Assembly (NCBI GenBank): GCA_910578195.1
Contig: CAJTOY010000015.1
Coordinates: forward strand, 1 to 23,596
Length of the DNA: 23,596 nucleotides
Source of the DNA: an uncultured Christensenella sp.
GTDB taxonomy: Bacteria; Bacillota; Clostridia; Christensenellales; Borkfalkiaceae
Direction: 5' to 3'
Shown here: positions 1-12,000 of the stretch, in pieces
Numbering within the stretch: position 1 is the stretch's first letter
Layout of the letters: the number at the start of each line of letters is the position of its first letter
Made by a program: the position numbers and the translations under genes
Notes under the pieces: model-generated
Told to the model about the DNA's origin: nothing
The model's database searches: none
The model's input: only the letters and a program-made list of their open reading frames with translations

Positions 1-3000
1 CCTCCTCTTCGAGTTCTCTTATGAAGTTCAACAGTACCGATATCTCGTCGGGCGTACCCGGCTTGTTGTTGTCGTCCGCGCCACCGTCTTTAAGCCATAC
101 TACGCTAGGGTTGTCGGGGTTTGTGTTCAGTCCGTGCTTGATATTGATTGTGAACTGGTACGCACCTGCGCCGTGAGCGAGGTACCACTTCAAGCCGTCT
201 CCGTCGTCGTAGCCCTTGTACATACTGAAATTGACGAAATCGCTTGCATAGTCGACTGCAACTTCGATGTACTCTTCCCAACCTTCGGGGAGTTTGAGCA
301 TGTTTCTCAAATCGTGCACGCCATCGTCGAACACTACCCAGGTCTGGTTGACTTCGGGCATTTCGAGCTTGCGCTTGTTGATATACCATACAACCGAATC
401 TTCGAGCGCGGTAGGCCAGATAATTTCTTCGTAGTTGTCCTCGTTGATGTTGAACTTATACGAGGTTTCGTATCTGCCCGCCTCTCTGCCCGCGTACGCG
501 CCGACCTTATTGTTGGTCGTGTACTCGACGAAGGGCTTAACCGCTTCGGGAAGGTTATCGAGATAAACGTAGAATACTTCCGCTTTGCCGTTCTCGCGGG
601 TGTAAACGGGGTCGCCGTTTGCCGTATCCCACGAATAGCCCCAGACTACGTTGCTCAAATCGAGCGCGGCTTTTTCAATAGACCAATCGACCGTAACATA
701 ATCCAAATCGGGATTTTCGTTCCAGTAATAGTTGTCTGTGCTGAGTTTGATAACCGCCTTGTATGTGCCGACCTCGGTCGCGCTTCCGTTCTGGGTTACC
801 TCCATGTACTTGCCGTCGAAGCCTTTGAGCGAACCCGTAGCCGCGGTGTCCGCAAGCTTGATTACGCTGCCCGTATAGAGAATAGGTTTATCCGGGTCGA
901 TATAAGGCTTGTCGATACCCTTCGGGGTAATCTTCCAGTCGTAAGTATATTTATCATAGCCCTTTACGGGGTCTGCAACTATAACGGTGCTGTTCGCGTT
1001 GTCGATTATGCGGTTGCCGAATTCGTCGGTTGCAATTACGAACTGAGTTTTCTTCTTGCCGTTGTCGTCGAATTCGTACTGTCCTACGAACGTACCAGCC
1101 GCGTCCTCGACGTATTTGCCGCCGACATTGCTGTACTTGACCGCAGTGCCGTCGTCGTTAAGCACGAACTTGTTCGCGTCCGCAAGAGGGGCGCCGTTCG
1201 TATCGAGCAATCCGTCCGCCGCAACGTAATTTACAACGTCCTCGACCTTGGCAATCTTGTCGCCGTTATTGTCGAGCGCGTATCTCGCGACGTGCGTTCC
1301 GTTGTCCATATCCTTGGCGAACGTGCCGTCGCCGTTGTCGGTGTACTTGACAGCCGTGCCGTCTACGTTCAACACGTAATTATCCGCGTCCGCAAGGGGC
1401 TTGCCGTTCGTATCGAGCAATCCGTCCGCCGCAACGTAATTCACGACATAGTCGTATTCGTAAACTATGCCCTTTTCGGTATAGTTGCCGTCGAATTCGA
1501 CGTAGGTGTTCTGCTCGCTGTCCCACTTGACGAGCATCAGCTTATACTCGGAACCGTTCTTCATATAGACGTATTCATATCCGTCCGCGGCAACCGTCTT
1601 GTAGTCGACGTCGCCCGTCGCCCAGTAACTGCTGTTTTCGTCGGTAAGTCTTATCACAAGCTCGTATTCGCCCGTGTCGGTGTTCTTGCTGCCGTCTATG
1701 GTTATCAGTGAACCGTATTTGTCTTTGAGGGCCTGGAATATCTGCGCGTTGGTGTCGAACTCGGTGATATCCTGCTCTTTGCCGTTGAATTCTATTTCGC
1801 TGAGGAAATTATCCAAATCGCTCGGCTCGAATTTCTCTACTTCCTTGACGGTAATTTCGAATTCGAGGGTCTGCGAAGTACGTCTGAGCAACGCGTCGGT
1901 GTCGACAACAATCGTGTTCGACACAATATCCACAAGCTGACCGAGATTGTTCAGTTTGTAAACGTTCGGGTCGTACCAGGAGAGGTTTACTCCGTTAAGG
2001 AAGCGCAGCGAAACCTTGTAGGTGCCCGCAGCCGTCTTGGTGAGCATCGAATCGCCGTTCATGACGTAAACATACTTATTTACGTCGTCGGGAATGATTA
2101 CGCTGTACTGGTTTCTGAGATTGTATCTCTGTTCATCGGTAAAGCTGTAAGCCGTATCCCAATCCTTGATTTTGAACGTCTGCTCCGCGCCCGTATACTC
2201 GGACTGAGTTTTTTCAAGCGTCGGCAGAGGAAGCCATATAACGGGCTGCTGTCCGAAGTCGTATTTACCGAACTCGATAAACGTCGTGCCCTTGATGGTA
2301 ATGCCTATCTCGAAGCCCGCCTTCACGCGGAATTCTATGCGGTAGGTGATACCGTCGACGATATCCTCTTTCGCGATGGGCGTCTTATTCTCGTCGTCCG
2401 CGTCGTAAATTACATACTCGAACAAGTCGCGAACGTGCTGGGGAAGGTCTTCGAGAACTTCGTCAAATACGGTCGACTCCTCTCTGTCCTCGTTCCAGCC
2501 GGTGATTTCGATTACAAGCTTTCTGCAATTTATAACCGCTTCCTGCGTGGTGAGAATTAAGTTGCCGTCCGCGTCCTTCCAGCCGATACTCTGTAAAACA
2601 TCGGTGTTGATGTTTGCCTTTAAGTTGATTATGAGTTTGTACGAGCCTACGTAGAAGCCGTTGTATATCGAATATCCTACGTTGGGGTCCTTCGAAACGT
2701 CGTACTTGCCGAAGTTCGTGCCGCCTGCGGGGTCGTAGAGAACCTCTACATCGAAGTAGTTGAACCAATCCTCGTCGTAGCCGAGAAGCACCATTAAATC
2801 GTGCATCTGACCGTCGAAGTTATCCCAGCTTCCGTCGTACTCGGGTATCTGGAACCACTTGCCTTCGATTTCCCATTCGAGCTCGCGCAATTCTTCGGGA
2901 AGCTCGCCTATCGTGTAGTTGTTCGCGTTGAGGCTGCCCGTGCTTAAAATTACCTGCGTCGTGTGCTTGCCCACGCTGCTTGCGCTGTTGCCCGCGAAGC

Positions 3001-6000
3001 CGTCCGTGCGGTAAGTTACGAAGTTTTTGAGCACGTCGGGAAGTCCGACAAGTTCCACCGTGTAGTTGTACGCCTGACCGTTTACGCGCTTATAGACGAA
3101 TTTCTCGGTGTAGTTCCACTCGACGCCGTCGGTCAAATCGAGGACGCACTTGTTGATTGTCCAGTTGATTTTAACGCTGTCGGCGCTTTCGTAGGGGTTA
3201 CCCGCCGCGTCTACCCACGCATAGTTGCCGTCGGGGAGAGAGAACACTGCCGTGAACGTGCCCGCGTTGACGCTTCTGCTGCCGTCGGGGCTGAGCCTTA
3301 CGTGCTGTAAAAGATTTTTCAGCTCCTCGGACATTTCGCCGCCGTTGTAACCGACGAGCACTTCGAACACGCTGTGTTCGTTCGTGTCGTAGGTGAGGTA
3401 AACGTTGGTGTTTAACTCGGGTCTGAGAAGGTAAATCGGCGTAATGTTCCAGACGTGCGTGAACGTGTCTGCAAGTCCGTCCGTCGTACCGTTATCCCAT
3501 CTTACCGCGAACGCGTACTCGGGTTTAATCTTCATATACAGCTTGTAGCTGCCTATTTCCGTACCCGAAACGCCCGTAATTTCAACGTACTTGAACAGCT
3601 TGTTGCCAAGCGCGTCCTCGTACATGCCGTACTGCTCCATAAGCTTTTCGTATTCCGCTTCGTCGGCTACGGAAGCTTTTAAAATGTCGATTTCGTCGCC
3701 CGAATATTCGATGTTTTCGGGAATCTCTTCGGGTAAATCGAGCATGAGGTACTTAATCTTGAACGTGAGCGTTACCGAAGCACGGTCGAAGCGAGTCATG
3801 CTGTCGTCCTTGTAGCCCCAGATTCTGACGCTGCCGTTGCCGGCGTCGTCCGAATCGTTGATAAGCTTCAAGGTTATCGAGTAAGTGCCCGCGTCGGTCT
3901 GCGTTAGGTCGTCTATCGTGCCGCCCCATACTTCGAGGTGGCGCTTGTAGTAGCCGTCCCAGTTGAATATCTGGAAGGTTACCGTTTCGCCCGTGTAAAT
4001 GATGTAAGGGGTGCCGTCGTCCTCGTTGAGGACGGGATAGAAATTGTCGTTTACGGTATAGCCGTAAATATAGGGCTTGCCGTTTACAATTGTAACGTTT
4101 CTGTCGCTCAGCGAAGGAGCCTGGAAGGAGAGATATTCACAGCCCTCGCCCGCCGTCGAGAAGGACAAGTCGATATTCGCCTTGAATTCCTTCTTGATTT
4201 CGGGAACGATAGTGAACCACGCGCCCTCCATCGCTTCGAGAATATCGTCGAGCGATACGATTGTACCGTTCGGGTTACCGCCCGAGGTCGTGCCCTGGTG
4301 GAAGATATAGTCGATAAACTTCGAAGCCTCGATATTCGTCTGAGACAGAATTACCGTCGAGGATTCGAGCTTGCCGCTGTCCCAACCCGTTACGTTGAGC
4401 GCCATTTTTGCGACGTCAAGCGAAATAATCTGATCGGACTGCGTGAGGGTGAGCGCCGAAATTCCGGTACCGTCGTCCCAAATGACGTTAGTAATGCTTT
4501 CGGTGTTCAAATCGCCTCTCAGCGTAAGCGTGAGCGTGTACGTGCCCGCGTTGTACGCAAAGAACCTGCCGCCGTAAGCCTTAGTTCCGTCGTAAACGCC
4601 CGTTACGGGGGTTGCCGACGTGTCGGTGTACGTCATTGCAATCGTGAAATATTCTTCCCAGTCAACGTCGATATTGAATACGTTGATAAGGTTGTGAAGT
4701 TTTCCGTCGAAAGTATCCCAGTTGGTTTCGGCAGTGGGCTTCGGGGTCTTGATGACCTTAGTCGCGATTTCCCAGTCGAGAATGTTCTTGACAACGTCGC
4801 TCGGCCATGCGCCGACTTCGTAGTTTTTGACGAAGAATTCGTTCTCGGCATAACCGCTTATGGTACAAATCGTGTAGTACGCGCCCGCCTTCGTGCCCGC
4901 GGCATTTTCAATCTGCTCGGTGTTCAGTCCGTCGGGGGTCGTATAGGTCGTAACGTACACGACGTAATCCAAAAGTTCGTCGGGGATGTTGACAACCTTT
5001 ACCGAGAATTCCTTCTCGGTGTTGTTTACGCGGGTATATACGTAGTCGCCTTCATACTCCCACTTGACCTTAGACAGGTCGAGATACTTTTTCTTTATCG
5101 TCCAAGGGAACGTCTTCTGAACGTTGGGTTCGTAGTACAAGCTTGCGTCGTAATTGAAGCCCGCAAGAGCCTCGTACGTTCCCGCGTCGGATTCCACTCC
5201 GTTGGAGGTGTTGATTGTGATAATGCTGTCGTAGTCGGGGTTTGTGTTGACAAGCCTTACTCTGTGCGCGATTGTGTCGAACACAACGTCCACAACGTCG
5301 TTGGTGTCGACGTTGAGCCACTCGCCGCGCGCGTCGTCCCACTTCGCGACAACTTCTGTGCCGTCCGCGTACTCGTGGAAGTAACGCCACTCGAACGCCT
5401 TTTCGTCAAACGAAGCTTTCGTGATTTCGAACTCGAATTCGTCTACGGTGAGATAGTAGTCCGCGCTCGCTCCCGTGTAGGAAAGCTGGATTTTGACCAC
5501 ATAGCGACCTATCGCATAGGGCTTGTAGGTCAGAGGCAGACTGAGGTTGACCTCCGAGTAAACGTTGACTATAAGACTGCTTTCGGTTATAACGCCGCCC
5601 GATTCGTCGACGTCGATTACGACGCTTACGTCGAAGCCCGAGCCCGTGTAAACGTAGCTCTTATCGGTCTTGCCGTTTATTTCGACGTGGTTGGCAATCA
5701 TTATGTCGTCGCCGCCCGCCTCGTAAATAAGCGGGTTTTCCTCGCCTATGACTTCGAACTCATAGTTTCTGTCATAGTCGGTCGCGCCGTTCGTCGGCGT
5801 GGATTTGAGTATGGGGGTTACCTCGAACTTCGCGACTTCGCCGGGTTTACGCGTCATCGAGCTGACTTCTACCCAGTCGCCCGCGCCGTCGTTTGCGGTC
5901 GCATCCCACTTTCTCAGCGTGTAGTCGAACTTGTTGGCATGGTCGCCGCCTATCTGGGGTCTGTAACTGATAACCGTACCGTTCGAATCGCGTTCGCCTT

Positions 6001-9000
6001 CCTGCCAGCCTACCTGAATCTTTTCCTTCTCGATAGTCCACGTTACCGACCATTCGAACGTACCGTCGTAGGTCGCCGTGTTGCCGTTTGTGGGAAGGGT
6101 GTAGTTGTTGGTGTTCTTAGTGAATACTACCGTCGTGGTATAAATTCCGACGTAAGTCTGGTTGTTCGCCGTTGCCGAGCTGCCCGCGTTTACATTGCTG
6201 TAAGTCACGCCGCCCGAAACATAGGTCACCGTCGTTTCGTATCTCAAAACCGAAAGTCCGTCGGGGAATGTACCCGTAAGGGCTACCGCCTTAGCCGTGC
6301 CGTCGTGTTTGAACGGTATCGAGCCGTTTTCAACGTAATCCCATTTAAGTCCCGACAGGTTGTATTTACCCGCGGAAATTTCATAGTAGAAATTGAAGGT
6401 TTGCGTGTCGAACGAATACAGCTCGGGGTCGAGCGCGGCGAGAGTTATCGAAGCCGTGTACTGACCTACCGCCTGCGCCGTAGTCGTGCCGCCGAGGTTG
6501 CCTACCTGGTTTACCCACCACTCGTTGAGCGCGAGGTTGAACTCCGCATAGGTGTGGTTTTTGTCGCCGTTAGGTCCCTTGTAGCCCTCGGGAGTGAGGG
6601 ATACGCGGATTATATAGCTGACGGAAGGGTCCTGAATATAGTCGAGCACCATTCTGTTCTCGGTCGTCGCGCCGAGACCTTCGGAAGCGGGTCTGAAATT
6701 GTCGGGCGCGCTCGTCGTCGCAATTTCCCATTGAAGCAGACTCTTGTCGAAGGGCGCTTCGTCGGGTTTAATCGTGAAGTCCTGCGTAGGCGTACCCAAA
6801 AGGTAATTGCAAGTCAAAGGCGTGATATCCGCGTCGTAGCACTGCTCGACGTATATCGTGTAAGCGCCTCTGTCGATATTTCCCTGCCCGTGAGGTATTG
6901 CAAGACCGGCAATATCGATATAGAAAGTGCCGTCCTCGTTCTGACCGAGTATATAGCCGTTTACAAGACTGCTTTCGGGAAGCATCTGCGTTACGACGCC
7001 CGTGTCGTTGAACTTGAAGTATACTTTAAGCTTCAACGCCCTGTCGATTGCGGGAGGCATTGCCGAAGAATCGGTAAATACCAGTCCCGAAATTCTGACC
7101 GTAGCGGTGACGGGCGTGCTTATGCACCAGCTCGTCGCGCCCATTTGAAGCTCGGCGTTGGTCTTTTCGTCCGTCGAAGAGAATGAAACCTTCGTGGACA
7201 GCGAGCGCTCGGTTACCGAGAACATTTGTGACCACTCGTCCTCGCCGTCGCTCCACTCTACGAATTTGGCAAGCGCGGGGTCAATACGGACGGTTACGGT
7301 ATACGTTCCGACGTCCTTGAAGTGCAGGGTAAGCTCGCCGTTGAACCAGCTCAGCTCCTCTGCGGTCGCCGCGTCGGTGAAGTCCTTAATCACGGTCGTG
7401 GTGACGCCGTCTCTGTCGGTATACTCTATCTTGTACTGTTCGTACTGCCAGCTTACCTTGGGTCCGTTTTCTTCCTCTATGCCGTTAAAGACGTTTCTTA
7501 TCTTGAAGTCGACGCCGTTTTCGCCGTTGTACTGCTGAGTTACGCTCGTACCCGCGGCGACGCGAGGCGCGTCGTGCTTCATTTTGTTAACAATAAGGTT
7601 GAATACTGCGTCCGCGTCGGTTGCGTCAGACCACTGCATATTGTGTTTGTCTACAATATTCAGCTTCATGGAATACGTTCCGGGCGTGGAAGCGGTGAAC
7701 ATGAGAATGTTTTCTCTGTCGACGTGCTCCGACCTGAGTGTGCCCTCGTAAACGTACGAGCCGAAGTCGTACAAATCGCCGACCGTCTTGCCCGTGGTGT
7801 CCGCCTTGGCGTCGCGGTACCAGCTCACGATGAGCGTATCCATATCGGCGTTATAGACCGTAACGTCGGTCATGCCGAGATAGAAGCTCGCGTCGGTGAA
7901 CTGAGGCGGCGTCTTGCTGCTGCTTACTCTGGGATTTGTGTCGGTGAACAGCGAGTACAAGCCCACGATATTATCAATCATTATCGAGTGCATTCTCGTG
8001 TCGTAGTCGACTTTGAGCGAATCCGCGGTTATCGTCTCGTTTTCGAGGCGGTAGGTGTTGACCGTTTCGGGCTTGTCGAGCGAAAGCTTGTTGACCTTGA
8101 AGGTGAAAGTTATCGTCTCTTTGTCCGCATACTTCCAGCGCGTGTTTGCAAAATCCGTGAGCGCGTAGATAATTTCATACGTCGCCGCGTTCTGCGCCGT
8201 GAACTCGTTGTCCGCAACGGTCGTAATTCCCGCGTTGGCAATCGTCGTATCCGCTCCCGTAGTCTCGGTAACCGATTTAAGGAACATGATAGGGTCGCCG
8301 TTGGGGGTGACCACGGGCGTGTTGTTCAAATCGTCGTAGTTGAAATTGCCTATTTCGATTGTATGCGTATCGGGATTGCCCGACGCGTCAAGTTTGTAAG
8401 TGAAGGTTTTGGTAAGTCCGGAAATTATTCCGGTACCGTCGTCCTTGATATAGGGTGTTTCGTACTGAAGCTTTTCGATAACGAACGTAACGGTTACGTC
8501 GTCGGTAGTTCCGTCCGCCCAGACTGCGTTCCGGGTGAGCGAGAATTTGACCGTGTATGTGCCCGCGTCCGTCGCGCCGTAGATAAGAAGTCCGTTGTAG
8601 ATATAATCCAAAACGTCGTACGGCGAGGGAAGGGTCATACCCGCAAAGTAGCCCGCGATATAGTCCTCGTAGTCGAACGGCACCGCGGAGGTGACTTCGA
8701 CCTGATTCATCCATCTGTATTCGTCGTCATCGTTCCAGTAGCCGCCGATTTTTATATACTGCTGCTCGTAGTTGTAGGTAACCGTCTTGGTAAGACCGAC
8801 AACTCCCTCCTGCCCCGCATTGTTTTCAACGAGGATATAGGGCTTAGCAATCGTATAAGGGTCAACGATAAGACTGAAATTCAAATCGTCGATGCTCGCA
8901 TCGTGCGCCCACTCCATATTGTCGGAGTCTTTAAGGCTGAATATTACGGTATACGTGTCGGCAAGCGCAACCTTCGTGCTGACCGAAAGCGTGCCGTTTC

Positions 9001-12000
9001 CGTCGTAAACTCCCTCCATCGTGTCGGGGGTTGCAAGACGCCAGTCGATGTATTCGTCCTTGATACCCGTCAAAACAAGCTCGTCTGTCCAGACGTCGCC
9101 CGTGTACGTCACCGACTTAGAGAACTGATTCATCAGTATCGAGGTCGATTGAATTTCGGGTATCTGAACTTTCATTTTCTCCACGGTTATGAAGAATTTC
9201 TTGTTGACCGTGTCGTCCGAGCCCGAGGTATCCCATCTTTCGTTTGCCGGGTTGATGTAGAACTCAATGCAGTACGTGACGGGCACGGAGGCATAGTTGC
9301 CGCTCGGCGAGCCGTTCGTGGACATCGTCACCGTGTACGAACCGTTCGCGTCCGCCGCGTCGCTTATCTTGAACTTCGTGTAAGCGCCCGTCGCCGCGTC
9401 GCTTATCTTGACGTTGATATACTTGTATTCCGTCGCCGAAACCTTGTCGCCGAGGAAGCAGTTGATAATGTCGAAGCTTACGTTGTTGCCGTCAAACGTG
9501 TAGTGCGCAAAGCGGCTGTCGTTTTCGAGCTGCTGGTTAGCATAATCCTTGAATACGGGAACCTGAATAAGCTTTTTGGAAATCGAGAACTTGAACGTAC
9601 GGTTTTCCGTACCGCTGTTGTCGTCCCAGAAATAGTTTTTGGCATTGTTCGCGTCGGTAATAAACTCTACCGTTATGGTATAGGTATCGACGTTTGTCGC
9701 CGTGAGCTTGAAGTATCTGTCGTCGCCCGAGTTTAGCATTTCGCCGCTGCTCGCGCCGCTGAGCATGTTCGAAGGCTTACCCGCCGAATACGTTATTTTG
9801 AACGCGCCGTCCGATACGGTGTCGCCAAGAACGTAGACGATGTGCTTGAAGCCGTCGTAGATATGCTGCTGTTCGTAAAGCTGAGCGGGGCCGAGCGGTC
9901 TGTCGAGCGGGCTGCCCGTCGCACCCGTTTTCAGCGCGTCGGCAACCGTCGTATAATCGACGCCGTCGTCCACGAGATACGCCTGGGGAAGCTTAATGCC
10001 CTTAGGAACTATCTGTAAATAGAATGTGGTTTCTTCTCCCACGAAGTTCGCGGGCCACTTATAGTTGTTCTTGTTGGAAAGTACGACTAAAAGCTTGTAG
10101 ATACCGCTCGAAGTAGCCTTCGCGGTCATCATGCTCGCTTCCTCGTCCACAACGGGCTCGACCATACCCGCAGACTTGCTGTTGTCGGGTTCCGCCGTCC
10201 AGCTGTGCGCCGAATAAGCGAGAGGGTGCGCGTACAAGTTGAGGTCGAGCGTCTGCGCCGCTCCGCTGTAAGTTATCTTCTTGGTCGAGCCGTTTACAAT
10301 AGTACCGTCGCCCGCGATAAGCGTGGGAAGCACAACTTCGAGCTTTTCAATCGTGAACGTGATTGTTACCGGTTTTTTCGACTCCTGCGAGTCCTTCCAG
10401 CAATAGTCCGCCTTGGGCGTGATAACTATCGTGTAGACGCCCGCGTCGAACGCCGAAAGACGCAGTTCGTCGGCGTTGTAGAGAAGCTCGTTCATGTTGA
10501 CGGTGAAGCCGCTTTCAATCGCTTCCGCCGTGAACTCGTAGCCGAGCTGGTCCGAAAAGTCGGTCAAGATAAGTCCCGCCGTCGCAGAACGTTTGATGAA
10601 GATAACCTCGTCATTTTCGCTGAACGTTACGTTGTAGCTTTCGGAAGCGCCGTTTCTGAGGTCTTTTGCGCCGACCTGAGTTTCGGTGTCGCCCGAAACA
10701 TACCACAGCTCGATACCCGATATAGGCGCGAACGCTATTCTGATATCGAATTCGTAAGTGTCCTGACCCGAGCTCCACTTGTAGTTGGGGTCGGTAACCG
10801 TGAGCACGACTGTGTGCGTGCCCGCGTGGAACGCGTTAAATCTGAGCACTCCGTCAACCCAGCCTTCGTAGGTCATGCCCTCGCCCTTGAGGTCGACGTC
10901 CACGCCGATAAACGGCGAATAGTCGCCTTTCAGACTGAGCGCAAGCGTGAAGTCCTGATTGTAGAATACGCCGTAAATGCCCGTTGCCGTAACGGTGAGC
11001 TGGTTGCCCACGCAAAGCGGTTTGTTGACCGTCGGCGCTTCTATGCCGCGCTGGTTGATAACAAACTTATAGGTAACGCTTGTTCCGTCCGCCTCGTCGG
11101 CGTCGTCCCAGGTATAGTTGTTGTCCTGTAAGTTAATTCTGATAAAATACGTGCCCGCATTTATCGCGGAGAAAGTAACGTATCCGTTCGTGTCGGTTAC
11201 GGTTATTTGCTTTTCCGCGTAATCCTGCGGAAGTATGAGGTTGCCCGCGCCGTCCACGACCTGATAGAAGTGCCATCTTGACTTGTCGTAGTAAGTGCCG
11301 GGGTCGCCCGTCGGGTCGCCGCCCACTCTGACGGTCTTTGCATTACCGTCATAGGTTGCGCTGGCGCCGTTTCTGTAATCGGGAACTTTCTGCCATGTTA
11401 TGTTGCCCGTCGACGCGCCTATGGATTGAAGCTCCATATCGAGCGACGCAAGACTTATGGGCGCAATTCTGAATATGAACACCCTCGAGCCGAGAATATC
11501 CACGTCGCCCTTCCAGCAGTAGTTAGCCGTAGGCGTTATTACGATTTCATAATTTGCCGAATCTCTACCCGTGAATGTTACGTACGGGTCGAGTCCTTCG
11601 TCTTTCCAGACACGCGTAAGCGCTTCGTTGTAGGAGATGGTAACCGAACCCGAAAGTCCTACGTTGAGGTGAATTGTGTGGTCCTGGAAGTCGAATGGAA
11701 CGGTTTTCTGGTTGCCGTTTTTGAACATACCGTCGCCGTCGTTGTCCTCTATAAGGTACGGCAAATCTATCGGGCGCTTGTTGATTATAAGCTTGCAGTG
11801 CGGGGTATCCACTCCGTCCGCCCACTCATAGTTGTCGAGACACTCGAAGTAAATGTTGTACTCGCCCGCGCTTCGTCCCGACAAGACAACCGATTGATCG
11901 TACCAGATATACTGGTTGATACCGTTGTCGGCACGCCAGATTACCTTCGCCTCGTCTGCGTTGGCGAACGTCATGGTTTCGTACCACTTCTCGCCGTTGT

